Shown here piece by piece: positions 15,101 to 26,365 of a DNA stretch of 64,000 bases. Position numbers and translations under genes: made by a program. Source of the DNA: Antedon bifida (Eukaryota > Echinodermata > Crinoidea > Comatulida > Antedonidae); contig OY727096.1 in assembly GCA_963402885.1 (NCBI GenBank), positions 29,555,820 to 29,619,819 on the forward strand, written 5' to 3'. The notes under the pieces were generated by a model. That model was not told the DNA's origin, did not search any database, and saw nothing but the letters and a program-made list of their open reading frames with translations. Position 1 is the first letter of the stretch. Each line of letters starts with the position of its first letter.

Positions 15101-18100
15101 CTAGGAAATCACTGTAGTTTTGAGAATATTTTGGTAATTGCATTCCCATTACACCAGGAGACAGTGGAATCAACTGAAATATTAAGACACGTTTACTTTA
15201 TACTAAAGACATAATGAAATTATACTGTACTGTAAGTATATAACAAGACATGGTGTCCATACTAGATCTGTCGCAGGATTAACCAGACATTTTTGGATTT
15301 TGCACTGATATGCTGGGGAATTGTTTATTTTAGTATTATTCATTTCAATTTTTTTGGTTCAATCTATTACACTTTTTGATTGAAATCATAGCTCTCTAAT
15401 ATGCAACTAATGTCCTATAAACTGATTAACAAAACATGCCAGGCATAGATGAGCAGCTGTCTGACTTACCAAGTGTCCTGGATGTGTTGCTAAGTACCTG
15501 TGGTTATCTATCATTAATCTCAATTTTATATTCTTTTTAATTTAACCTGTTGCATTTTAAAATAGTGAACTAGATATATTCTTATAGCATGGTAAGCAAA
15601 CCATCAAATCCCTAATGTCTCATAAACAGATACCTTTGGATATTTAATTTAAAAGATACATGCTAGGCCCTGGTTCTCCAAGTAGCCTGGATGATTAGCT
15701 TAGCTACCTGTGGCTTGTTTCTAAATTATCTATTATTAATCTCATGATTATAAGTGACAGAACCACTGCAGTTTTTCATGATCATAAATTTGTTTAAGTG
15801 TTTGTCCTGAAGAATTGCCAGTAGCATAAATATGGCTTTGTTGTACAGAATATCAGCAATATCTTAGAGTAAACAATACTTTTTTTTTAGGTATTTGTAT
15901 GCAGATAAAGTAGTATTAGTTTTCATGGAATGTTATAGAATCATAGTATGCATACATAAAGCGTATAATCTATCCGTCTGAATCTTTTAAAGTTTTTTTA
16001 ACATTTCTCGCAAAGGTTTGTCTCCTCCTGGTTACATCTACCACTAACAAACATATGTCTTATAAAATAAATACTGATGCAGATACAGTATACTCAATAC
16101 ATACAGTTATACTATATGCTGGTTCAACATACCTACCATCATTCTCATAATCCACACAATTGTTTTTAGTTAAGTCAAGTGGCGAAGCGGTACGGGGGCA
16201 CTGCAAACCAAGTTCAAGATTCAATGTTCTCCCAATCATTGTTCTGTTGGTAGAACAAGTCTCCCGAGTAAGGATTCTGACTTGTGTGCACTTTAAAGAA
16301 CCCAGTTAATCTTTCTGAAAGAATAGGTGTCCATTTAAGCCCCTGTCGTTGGACAGATAAATAAGCACTGTTTGGTGGCAGCTCAACACAAGGGCCCTTA
16401 GCGGAATCCTCATGTGCGACTATACTAAAAACAAGGTTCTGCACAGTACCTACTACATACAGGAAGATGATATGAAACCTGACAGATATGAAATGTGCAA
16501 CATCGGACTCCACCATTTGGACGAATTTTGCACTTTTAGGCTTTTTTACAGTAGAACCTTAATTGTAGATATCAAATCTCCTACTATTAAACTATTATCA
16601 ACATTAAGCCATTTTTCTCAATCGTTCCATACTATCAATATAAATATTTTAATATCTAATTGTATTGATCCATAATATCTGTATTTTGTACATACAGTAG
16701 GCCTTGAAATAAATAGCAATGCCATCTCTCAAACTAAACAAAACATACTGTTTAATATAATAAGTTTGTTGCACTCTGTATTTCATAACGTTTATGGTAT
16801 TTTCTTTTGTTATAAATACAAAATAATTTTATTATTTTTATTATACTGTAATTGTTATTAACAGTAACGTTATTCAATAACTCAATTGACTTGAATGGTT
16901 CATTTTTTTGATGTGCTTTTTTTTCCACAATAGTCAAACGGACAACTATGATTAAAATTGGTAGGTACAGTTGCACAGCATGCCTTTAATATTTCTTTTT
17001 TGCATGTTAATATTATAGTGTAGAATATGGAATCTGTTTATTTTTGTCGTTATCACAATAAACAAGTTTCTTATTTAATTAGTTTATGTGTAGTCTATTG
17101 TAATTTGTGATGATTTTTTTTATTATAGTTCAAATCTATTTTGGTGACTGAATTAAATTTTAAATCAGAAATGTGATCGATTCAATTTTTAAAAATTATT
17201 ATTTCTTGATCTCTATTTCTTAAATTCTATATCACCATCTATTTTATTTAAGATTTTTTTCCAGTAGGTTTATTCAAGAATTCATATTTATGTCATTCAC
17301 ACAAAATATCAAACTTAATAACCTTGTTTTTTAATTGGTCCTTTGTCTTGGCAACATAACAATCTTTAAAAGAGTATTTGTAAAGCATACCTATACATGT
17401 ATGCTATGAAAAAAAGTCATTATCCTCAAAAGCTCAATTATTTACCATGGAGAAGAAATAAATAAAAGATATATATATATATATATTCTATGCACCATTG
17501 TTATTATAATATATGTTGTTTAAAAGATATTAAAATTAGAATTATATTTGCAGTAAGTACAGATACTTAATATTTTAACAATTTAAATAGATTATTGATT
17601 TATAAATAATAATATAAAAATAATTGGTATTCACACTCATAATTATTGAGTGAAATTAAATTTGTTTTTCTACTGTTTACTCAATTTACTTTTGGCATTT
17701 GAAGTTTTAAATTAACATTCACTTTTTCTGTTTTAACTGTTCAATTTATAACACATACATAGTATTATAACTGATCCATATCTATAACCTTATTTAAAAA
17801 TAAAAATGCTATCACATTACATGTAATTTAATATTTCCTTAAAATTGGATTTATCACTTGTATTTAAAAATAACCGTTTAGACTTGTCAAATAGATATTG
17901 TTTCACCAGCAAATGGCAAAACTCAATTAATCGTCGGTCAGTAAATAAGGAAATATTAATATTTTGTCTTAAGATTCGATCATATTACATACAGTGTATA
18001 CTATTGCAAAATTCCTTATTAAAATATTATGTTGGGTGTTCTTTTTCATCCTTTTTACCAATTTATATTTTTTTAGTTTTGTTATACTCATTATTTAATA

Positions 18101-21100
18101 AACTATACATTTTTTGTTATATTGTAGTTGCACAGTCCTTTAGATTCAACTATTGATTGCATGTTTTTGTACTATTTAGTGGTGTCAGTATTTAAAAATT
18201 ACCACAAGTTCAGATATACAGTATAAAGAACAATTACATAACAATTACAGTTTTTATATGCATGCTTATCTTTTTTAGTCTTTTAGCTTCTTGGCTTCTT
18301 TTTAGTTAGTATAGTTTGCGAAGCTTTTTGATACTTTATGGTCAGATCCATTAGATACTTTAACAAAAAGACTGTTGAAATATGATGGGAGAATACACAT
18401 TGTTTTCATTTAATTTCAATTGCGATACATTCAAACATGACCCCATCTCTGCATACCATGGGCAATAGATGGCATGGTTCTCGTCACCTGCCCATGTGGA
18501 ACTTGAAGGCCTACATCAAAAAAGTCCATCTTCAATTTTGTTTTTTAAAGAAATTTCTTTTTTTTAAAAAATAATTTCTTTTGTTTTTCTCTATTCTTAA
18601 TTATTTTAACAACAAAATGTCTAGCCATAATGTAACTCTAAAAGTATAGGTTGCAACATGCCAACCATGAGTTTATGTTATATGCCTAGAATCTAGTGAA
18701 ACGAAACTTTACCAAAATCTTGCACCAACATTTTGATTTTAATTAAACTATTTTCCTCAACTGAAAACAATATACCTATAATCAGTGTGTGAGAAGTTAT
18801 CTAATGTTTAAATATATATCAAAATATGTAGAAAGTGCAACTAACAGCTATTGCTGTAGGATATTAAATATTGATTTCAATGCAAACATATGTTATAGTG
18901 ATTATAAGTATGATTTCTACCGTAATTGAAATAGACTTCCATGTATTGAAGACACTATGTAGGCTTGCACCAATTTTATATTGTAGTAATTAATCTTATT
19001 TGTATTCGATCCACAGAATGATACATATCTGGAGCCATCAATGTTAGAAAACAAGACTTCATCTTATGAACTTTACATAGAAAAGATAATTTTGGACAAA
19101 AGTTTGAATGTTTCTCCTGATGGGACGCCAAGCACTTCAACATTCCTTAGTAGTTTAGCAATAACTAAAGACTTGGGACCAAGTACCTTAGAACCCATCC
19201 CTATATACAATGTTTCCTCTGCTCCTTGTACAACTTATAGTAGTGATAAATGTTCTGATTTTGTAAGTGAAAGTTGTACCTTGAACAATGGATCATCACT
19301 ATGTAAAAACGATGTTGTGAACAGCTCGGCTAGTATCTTGAAGCATCCACTTGAACAAGAACGAATCAGTAAAGATGTATCAACTGAATCTTTGAGCTCT
19401 CCACCTCAAAAGGAAACGGTTAAAGAGGTAGCTGAGGTCTTTACTAATACTTCTCAAAATAATAAAAGAGAACCATTTGCCAAAGAAGTTACTGGAAGAC
19501 ATTCTAGCCCCCTGCTTAAAAAAGAAAGTTCTGAGTTAGTAGGTGGCAGATCAAGTCCTGTCTCTTCAGTGTCAAGTGGTTATGGGTCACGAAACTTTTC
19601 AGATTTTCTTAGTCTTACATGTATAGGGTTTGACGACGATGACACTGATAACAATTTAGAAGATTCCCCTTCTTCTTACATTCAAGAAATTAGCCAAAAT
19701 CGAAAGTCATGGATAGAGGATTTCGATAAAAGTACTAACCATGATTTTGCAGCAGTACATAGAAAACATCTGCAGGAGGAACCCAAACCATTATCACACC
19801 AATTCCTGCAGAAGGAACCAAAACCACTGTTAAACGTAACAGAAACCTCACCCATAAAGAAAGAAGATTATAAGTGTCATCAAACTGTCACTTCTGTATT
19901 ACCTACTCAAGACAGTGAGAAAACATTCCAAAAAGGTGGAAATCAATATTTTAAGTTTGATAAATTAACTTGTGATGAATCTAATAATTGCGCATCTCAA
20001 CAAGAATGTATAAATGAACATTCAGATGATTGTGATATAAGTAATGTAAACTCTTCAACAAATGTACTAGATGATTTTAATACTGTTATGAATATTATGG
20101 ATGAAACTGAAGACAATGCAAATGTTAGAACAAATATGCACATTCCTGATATTCTCTTTGAGCATGACACAGATAACTTGTTAGATATGATTAATGATTC
20201 TACAGAAACAACTCATATTGATAAAGAATGTATCAGCAATAGCAATAGCAACAATAATAATAATAACATGTGCACAGATTTTCAACCAGAGTTCTTTGAA
20301 GGAATATCTAAGCAAATTTCAATAGTTCACCGCAATGAGAGCAATGAAAGTCCAGCAGCTACACTGGACGTCAAAACTTTGAACTGTTACTTCAACAAAG
20401 GAAATAGCATCGACAAGAACCAGCAAAGGAAAGCTAGTAAGATGCATACCGACTTCAACAGCATTGAAACAAGTAGTGTCAGTAGCTTCTACGCTGATAG
20501 TAACAGCAGCTCTGACACTGGTATTGTTAGCTTAGGAAGTCTTCTCTCAGTGGATAGTTGGAACACATCCAGTAGCAGCGTGTATGATAAAAGCATGGAA
20601 GAGCCTAGTGTGTGCATCCCCTCTTGGGTGCAACTGGGAGTAAGAGCAAGATTTGGCAAATCTCGGATCGGTGAAGTCGCATTCCTTGGTAAGACGTCTT
20701 TTAAAGAAGGAATGTGGGCTGGGCTGAGACTAGATAAAGCCAATGGTGAGTAATCAATCAATCAATCAATCAGCTTTTAATATACATTTTACAATTCTGA
20801 ATAATGAAATAGATTCATATTAACACACGCATACATTTATTGTCTCATGCATTGTTGAAGAGATGTATAAATATTGTAAGGAAACAAATTGCTAATTTAT
20901 ATACAAGCACTATCCTAATAAAGTGCATCCATTTTAAATGTGCATTGGAGACGATGAGCTTATACAAGTTATTATATAATTTATGTTCTTTAAAATCCTT
21001 TAATACATATGCGTTTTGCGTTCATACTATTCAACTCGTGTGATATAGTAATTATACACTTTGTAATAGCTGCTGCTAATTAAAAAAATGGTAACGTAAT

Positions 21101-24100
21101 TTATTCGAAATCAAATAATTATACTGTATCTTCAGATGCAAATACGAAACCGGCAATGGTAATTCCAAACTGTCAAATAATTGAAATTATCGCGTTTCGA
21201 GTATTTGTTAATGACTTCGTCGACAATTTGTTTCATTTCCTGTTGTATATAGTACATCATAACCCAATTTGTAACTAAGTAAGTGTAAATAAAGCAGGCA
21301 TATACATAGCCACTAATATAATACATTTTATAATACATTTTATAATACATAACACAGACCGATATAAATAATAGGACAACGAAAATAAACCTGCTGAATA
21401 CGCCAAATAGTCTGTAATTGCTCTGCTCTGCGCCTATTTTGAGTGTCAGTCGTGTTGTTTTATGACGTTTTGAGCTAGGGCTATTACAATATAGATACAT
21501 GTTAAACCTTACACATTTAAAATCAGGAATTACCCTTTAAGGCGTTACCACTGTGTACTGAATACAAATTCTTTAGTGTTTGATTAAAAAATATATATAG
21601 TTATAACTTACTGTTAACCGTACTCGGTTAATATATATATATTGTATTATTTAGACATTTGAATTATTTATTTTAGGTATAGCATGCAAAACCTATTTTA
21701 TAAAGCTTGATTTCCACACATTAGGACGTAGTGCAACGCAAGTAATTTGACAAATCACTGCGCGATGCAAGTAATTTTTAACTAATCATGTAAATAATAA
21801 TAAATTGTGATATAATGATTAAACAATATTTTAGTGTCCGGTACGTCTCTTTTTAGAGACACACGTATGTTTTAAATAGCTGTTACTGTTATCCGCGAAA
21901 GTATTATTAACTCACTTTTGATATACGTTACGGTTGAACGATTTTCTAAGATGAAAGAACGTTCTCTTGCGTTGCACTATAAATTATATTAATTATTAAA
22001 ATCCACTCAATACCATTAACAATTACACTGCATTCTCTAGCCCGCGGCCGCTTTGAATATAATCCCTTAGACAAGGTAGTAATAAAATAAAAGCGGTTTG
22101 AATATTAAACTGAGAAGATGAAGCGCTAGAATGCCTTCCAGAGACATAACAAGATAGATAGTGATTGATTAAGTAAAAATTGTATTTTAAAGGCTTTCAA
22201 AATGAAATAGGTTGGTTTAAAGGTAATTTTCTGTCTGCAAATTAAAAGGCGTCACAGGTACCTTACACGTGTTAGATGTATGAAGAACACGTCTTCATTG
22301 ATAGTATCAATATAATCTTTATTTCCATTATCGTCATTATAGTATTTAACGTTCAATTCAATTATTTTATTTCTTCAAGCACTCTGGCTCGAAAATTGTC
22401 TTAATCATTAATCACTTATATATTCATAAATTTGAAACAAACATATTGTTTAATGTAACTCTTAGGCTATATAATATGCTTCAAATCTATATAGGTATCC
22501 TAGCATTTCCGCGCACATACACGGTGTTTATTTCGTACTTATCGTTTTCGCGGATAACGTATATAACTCGCCATTGTGGCAAGTTCAGATCTACAGTAGT
22601 TTACTGCTTGAAATTATCATTATCATTTTTCTTTTTTTGTCATCAGTATAATCTTCTATTTTGTCGTCACTATTAATATTTTATACACAAACCCATGTAA
22701 TTACATTATAAGATGAGTCACGTGAGTACTGTACATCCTCCATATAAAACCTATTAACCGCAAGTTCATTTAAACAAGAACGATTAAAAACCAACTAGCA
22801 GGTGTACTGGGTGTGCATTCAAAGATATTAGTTTCAGAAACGTATTCATTATATCGATTACTTTATTCTTATTAACGTTAAGGAAGCTGTAAAACTCCTC
22901 ACAAATTGCATTTCAAACTTCTTAACCAACGAAATGATTATAACTATCAAGCTGAGAATTCGATGATGGATAACGATCTTATGAGTCGGTTCTAATTTGT
23001 ATTTGAATACACTACGTTGATTGCTATCAATAATACGATCGCTTCACGTATTATTTGCGAACGTTCTTTTCTCGGTTTGTTAATAGTCGGGCGAATCTCA
23101 GTTCTAATATTCTCGATTCGTAAGGTATACTATAAAAATTATAAGTCTAAAAAGAAAGTTTTTCCGGACGCGTCACCTATCGGTACAATGGAGTTGCATA
23201 TTAAAATAACTGGAAATATGAGTGATGGTGATACTATCAATATACTGTATTATGCCAGACAAGGATATGTATGAGAAATCGATATACTGTACAATTCACC
23301 TGCTCAGTAGGCCTAGGCAAAGTAACATTTTATAATAAAAATATAATTATTTGGGAATATTAAATTATAGTTGGGATCACGAAGTAATGACGCGTATGTA
23401 CAGACAATACTTGTAAATCATTTCCTGTATTTCTCTAAGTGCTCGTTACGAATTGTCTTGTTGTGTGAGCCTTGAATTAAGTAGATCTTCTGGTATATTG
23501 CCAGTATTGCAATTATTGTGTTTTCCCATTTAAAATGATTATTGTTAAATACTAGTATGCATTCATCCTTAACATCGTCGTCATCACCACCACCACTATC
23601 ATTATCATAATCATCATTTCTCTCTTTTATTGCCCATACTCTTCATATCTTTCCTATAGCATTCTTTTTCTCGTTCTTTCTTTAACGATGGTTTTCGTAT
23701 CTTTCTTCCTCCGGCTGTCTTTCTTATTTCTCTTTGCAATAGTCTTCGTATCCTTCTTCTACCAACTGTCTTTCTTTTTTTCTCTTTTCGATAGTCTTCG
23801 TATCCTTCTTCTACCAACTGTCTTTCTTTTTACTCTTTGTGATAGTCTTCGTATCCTTCTTCTACCGGCTGTCTTTCTTTTTTCTCTTTGCGATAGTCTT
23901 CGTATCCTTCTTCTACCAACTGTCGTTATTTTTTTTTCTTTGCGATGATAGTCTTCGTATCCTTCTTTTACCGGCTGTCTTTCTTTTTTCTCTTTGTGAT
24001 AGTCTTCGTATCCTTCTTCTACCAACTGTCTTTCTTTTTACTCTTTGTGATAGTCTTCGTATCCTTCTTCTACCAACTGTCTTTCTTATTTCAATTTGCG

Positions 24101-24687
24101 ATGTTATTCTTCGTATCCTTCTTCTACCAACTGTCTTTATTTTTTTTTCTTTGCGATGATAGTCTTCGTATCCTTCTTCTACCTGCTGTCTTTCTTTTTT
24201 CTCTTTGCGATAGTCTTCGTATCCTTCTTCTACCGGCTGTCTTTCCGGTGGTTTTCGTCTCCTTCAGTCTTCCGTCCGTCCGTCCGTCCTCTGCCTAATT
24301 TATTTATGTCGCCCTACTTGTTTTAATTGTTCTTCAGTCCATCTCCCTCCTTTTAAACAGTTCAAACTTGTTTTCTCGTCTTTCCTATACTACAAAATCA
24401 ATCATTATCATCGTCATGATCATGTCATTGCCATGTCATTAACATTATAATTAAATAGCTAACGCAAAGTCTTAACTATATCATTAGATTTTGATGTTGG
24501 ATTAATTTATTTATGTATTATTTTATTCATAGGAAAGAATGACGGATGCATAAACGGTGTTAGATACTTCATGTGTGAGCCGGAGCATGGTGTTTTTGTA
24601 CGTCCCTATCGGTTGCGTCGGATCCACCGGGAGTCTGATATTATTCAACCTTCAATGATAATTTTACGCAATGATCATCAAGTTTAA
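123..24687 (+). CDS. KIF13B: KIF13B/Khc-73-like kinesin, 3' part (11 exons, N-terminal half outside window)
   Basis: Plus-end-directed kinesin-3 that carries membrane and MAGUK-linked cargo on microtubules. Only the region after the motor and FHA domains is present. Exons: 123-255, 414-657, 3061-3246, 4189-4313, 5062-5277, 5707-5760, 6023-6244, 6597-6659, 13474-13767, 19017-20745, 24533-24687. All junctions are GT-AG and the phases agree, giving about 1139 residues to the TAA. Exons 1-7 match the conserved KIF13 stalk (DUF3694 and after): [88 protein letters not shown] and [10 protein letters not shown]. The 1.7-kb exon is Ser/Asn-rich and probably disordered, with a conserved-looking SSVSSGYGS block. 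A CAP-Gly domain ends the protein, which separates KIF13B from KIF13[13 protein letters not shown] and two RSES motifs resemble the basophilic-kinase/14-3-3 region of KIF13B (inference). Family assignment is firm; orthology is very likely. Confidence 0.93.
1290..1760. repeat. Minisatellite, 50-bp unit with degenerate flank
   Basis: From 1518 to about 1733 a 50-base unit beginning GTTGTGACCTCTTTCTCTG recurs about 4.3 times, nearly exactly. From about 1290 to 1517 looser copies of the core GTTNTGACCTCTTTCTATG appear at shorter, irregular spacing, as if the 50-mer arose from a shorter ancestral unit. It lies in the kinesin intron 658-3060. Confidence 0.9.
2371..2450 (+). mobile_element. tRNA-derived SINE head (truncated)
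   Basis: A segment starting GTGGAGTTGCTAAAGCTAG holds a B-box-like GGTTCAATCC about 55 bases in and a loose A box. It aligns by eye with the head of the longer SINE at 16165, including the following TCATTGCTCT / TCATTGTTCT. It cannot fold as a proper tRNA, so a truncated SINE is the best reading. Confidence 0.45.
3915..4036. mobile_element. MITE, GTCTACACTATCAAACT family (degraded copy 1)
   Basis: Begins TAAAGCCTTGTCTACACTAT and ends GACAGAGTTTTA, imperfect terminal inverted repeats of the family seen intact at 28793-28922. The inside also matches (AAATGTGATATGCC, CAAACTAGTTTGATGA). It has no coding capacity and lies in the kinesin intron 3247-4188. Confidence 0.7.
7437..7587. repeat. Degenerate ~40-bp tandem repeat, about 4 copies
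   Basis: The core TTTTAGCCAATAATTATGAG, followed by a purine stretch and CAGACTG, recurs near 7437, 7482, 7521 and 7555. Units are roughly 35-48 bases long and diverged. Confidence 0.6.
9430..10385. repeat. Tandem array of a ~198-bp unit, about 4.8 copies
   Basis: Copies begin at AACTTCTTATCTTTACAATG near 9430, 9616, 9814 and 10012, with a diverged start near 10205. The copies at 9616-9813 and 9814-10011 are almost identical and exactly 198 bases apart; the outer copies have drifted. Each unit contains a CCTTAATAGAG...AATAGAGGTT stretch and AGGTTCGTTTCACAGGAAGG. No coding frame is shared. Confidence 0.92.
12749..12809. repeat. 21-bp tandem repeat, about 3 copies
   Basis: The unit CTTATTTGGATTGATCTGATC is repeated almost perfectly three times. 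The frame LIWIDLI it spells on the plus strand is a by-product. Confidence 0.9.
14732..14815 (-). repeat. Dispersed repeat with TCGCGTGGACGCGA hairpin (copy 1)
   Basis: Read on the minus strand this carries TCGCGTGGACGCGA, then an AATAGTTCACTATGTCGGTC stretch and a (TCGG/TCTG)n run. The same order occurs on the plus strand at 54221-54268. The self-complementary TCGCGT/ACGCGA stem is intact in both copies. The family is unclassified. Confidence 0.6.
16165..16430 (+). mobile_element. tRNA-derived SINE
   Basis: The head GTGGCGAAGCGGTACGGGGG fits a pol III A box, and a diverged B box follows (AAGTTCAAGATTCAATG). A body of about 200 bases is unrelated to tRNA: GAGTAAGGATTCTGACTTGT, CACTTTAAAGAACCC and CAACACAAGGGCCC. 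It lies in a kinesin intron. The 3' end is uncertain because no clear tail or target-site duplication was seen. Confidence 0.6.
17469..17488. repeat. (AT)n microsatellite
   Basis: An uninterrupted run of about ten AT dinucleotides in a kinesin intron. Confidence 0.95.
20749..20771. repeat. (AATC)n run directly after a splice donor
   Basis: About five AATC units start within five bases of the GT of the last kinesin intron. Such (ATTG)n or (AATC)n runs are often LINE tails. Here it could be the tail of a minus-strand insertion whose body has decayed, or a plain microsatellite. Confidence 0.7.
21711..21985. mobile_element. MITE, GGTTCCCACTAGGA family (degraded)
   Basis: The left end reads TAAAGCTTGATTTCCACACA and is followed by TTAGGACG and GCAACGCAAG. 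It aligns with the left ends at 28921 and 36989. An inverted CTTGCGTTGC lies near 21968, as in the intact copy, but the right terminal repeat is not recognisable, so the right boundary is approximate. Confidence 0.4.
23660..24250. repeat. Pyrimidine-rich minisatellite, 51-54-bp unit, about 11 copies
   Basis: The unit runs AGTCTTCGTATCCTTCTTCT, then ACC(AA/GG)CTGTC, then a T/C tract ending GCGATAG. About eleven copies lie in the last kinesin intron. Copies differ mainly at AA versus GG and in T-run length. Both strands stay open for 80-120 codons only because the unit length keeps frames open; the predicted peptides ([21 protein letters not shown]) are low-complexity shadows. Confidence 0.93.
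24268..24288. repeat. (CCGT)n microsatellite
   Basis: About four CCGT units follow directly after the minisatellite. Confidence 0.85.
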
Positions 24688-26290
24688 TTCATATCCATTA
24701 GGATCACATTAACAATTGTTTGCACTTCCAATGTGTGACAATAATATTTAATTGAATTATATTGGATCCCGCAGAACCACATTTACCCTGGGGTTATACG
24801 CTCTGGATACCACGTGGATACAAATTATGATGTTCACCTCGGGGCACTTTCCATATTGATGTAATATACTAGATAAAATCTAAAAGGCGATAAAGAAGAA
24901 CAGTTAATACATCTCAATTACATTATCGGTTTTAAGTGCAATTTCGGAGATTATAAATCCGATATAAGTCCGTAAATTTGTCACGGTTGAGTGGGTCCTC
25001 ATTTTACATGTTTGTCAAAACACTAAATATTGTAAAACATAAAGAATAGTTTTATTTCTACACCATCCTCTTCCTACTATTTAAGTTGTTTGCTACATTT
25101 GGCGAAGTATATCGCAGAATCGTTCTACATCAAAGAATTTGTGGTTAAAATGTTGAGTTATACTGAATTGTGGTCAGCTGTTAGAAGTAGCTGAAGGAAA
25201 GTTGGAGCTGCACGTGCAGTTGAACGCAGCTGCTGGTGGTACCAAAACTCCACACATAGGCCTACAAATCATGATTTAAACATGCGGTGATTGGTTGTTG
25301 CAGTGTATCTAGTTCAGAGTGTTGTTCTTGTATCTTGTACGTACAATTGTAATTAATGCATAGTGAATTAAAAATAATATTTAATAAATTAAGCGCTCAA
25401 AAAGTGTGCGAGATACTTGGCAAAATGCACATACCGATAGAGGGCGCGCTATTTAATATTTTGGCCTATATTGAAGATACAGATAACTCGAGATTTTAAA
25501 TTAGTTTGTTGATATACCCAACAATATATAAAGCAAACAAATATAAAGCAAGAAACGAACTGTATACAAACAAGTTTGTTAATCTTAAATTTGTTGTAAT
25601 TTTGAATGGTCTTAATCTGTACAAAATTTATCCTGAATTAAAAACGATACGATTTTGTTTATGATAACAAAAATATATATTTTTAATTGTATTATCCAAT
25701 AGTTTGGATAGTTTTAAAATAAAAAAAACATAATATATTATATAATTTACATGCTATATTTACATAGATTTATTATTGAAATGAAATAGAAAATAAATTA
25801 GGCCTTCTGTAATTTACATAAAAGGAATTTGTACAGGACATGAAATGTTATTTTTGTGATATAACGAATACTTTTAAATTCCTATATGATCTTTAACCCG
25901 TATGCTAATAAACTGTGTCAACTAGGAATTAGTCTGATGTATATTACACGTTAATTATTTTCCATAACTCTAAAGTCGCAACTTGTAATACATTGATTAT
26001 TGATGGCCTTTGGCTAAATTTACCTTTGTAATATTATACATGTTGAATAGCGATTGTGTTTAATACTAAACTAAATGCAAATAATTGTGGCTTAAAGGCA
26101 CTCTAGGCCCAACATATATTGTGGTACAATTGCAAGCTACATTATTTTTGCAACAGTTCGTCGTTATATATTCTACACATCAGTACATGTTTTATTTAGT
26201 ATTACCCAATAAAAAGAAGATACCGTATCTGTAAAATATCTCGAAAAGTAGGCCGATGGCTGATTCCCGTGTTTTAAAAAGTAGCCTTTT

Positions 26291-26365
26291 TTATAATGAT
26301 ACAACATTATACTCGACAAGAGCATAATGTTGTCGTACAACATTGTCGTGTATAATGTATCATAA
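26291..26365. repeat. Nested palindrome
   Basis: The outer arms pair ATGATACAACATTATACTCG with its near-complement ending GTATAATGTATCAT. The loop holds a second perfect stem, AATGTTGT/ACAACATT. A third copy of the arm (AATGATACATTATACTAG) lies at about 26411-26430. It looks like a foldback element remnant. Confidence 0.6.

Larger units (their letters stand above)
13768..19016 (+). other. Long kinesin intron (5.2 kb)
   Basis: This phase-0 intron lies before the 1.7-kb Ser/Asn-rich exon. It contains a hairpin-bearing dispersed repeat near 14.7 kb, a tRNA-derived SINE at 16.2 kb and an (AT)n run at 17469-17488. The rest is AT-rich with nothing recognisable. Confidence 0.7.
20625..24621 (+). 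other. CAP-Gly domain of the kinesin, split by the last intron
   Basis: The C-terminal CAP-Gly domain begins at [11 protein letters not shown] near 20625 and runs through GMWAGLRLD. It continues after the 3.8-kb last intron as [19 protein letters not shown] up to about 24621. The signature GKNDG is built across the splice: the Gly codon is split 1/2 between 20745 and 24533. CAP-Gly domains bind the EEY/F tails of tubulin and EB proteins. The spliced sequence keeps the GKNDG loop, so the domain should be functional. Confidence 0.9.

Noticed and set aside
23614-24326. Six overlapping open frames of 67-117 codons on both strands
   Set aside because: All are by-products of the 51-54-base pyrimidine-rich minisatellite; the peptides are repetitive low-complexity translations.
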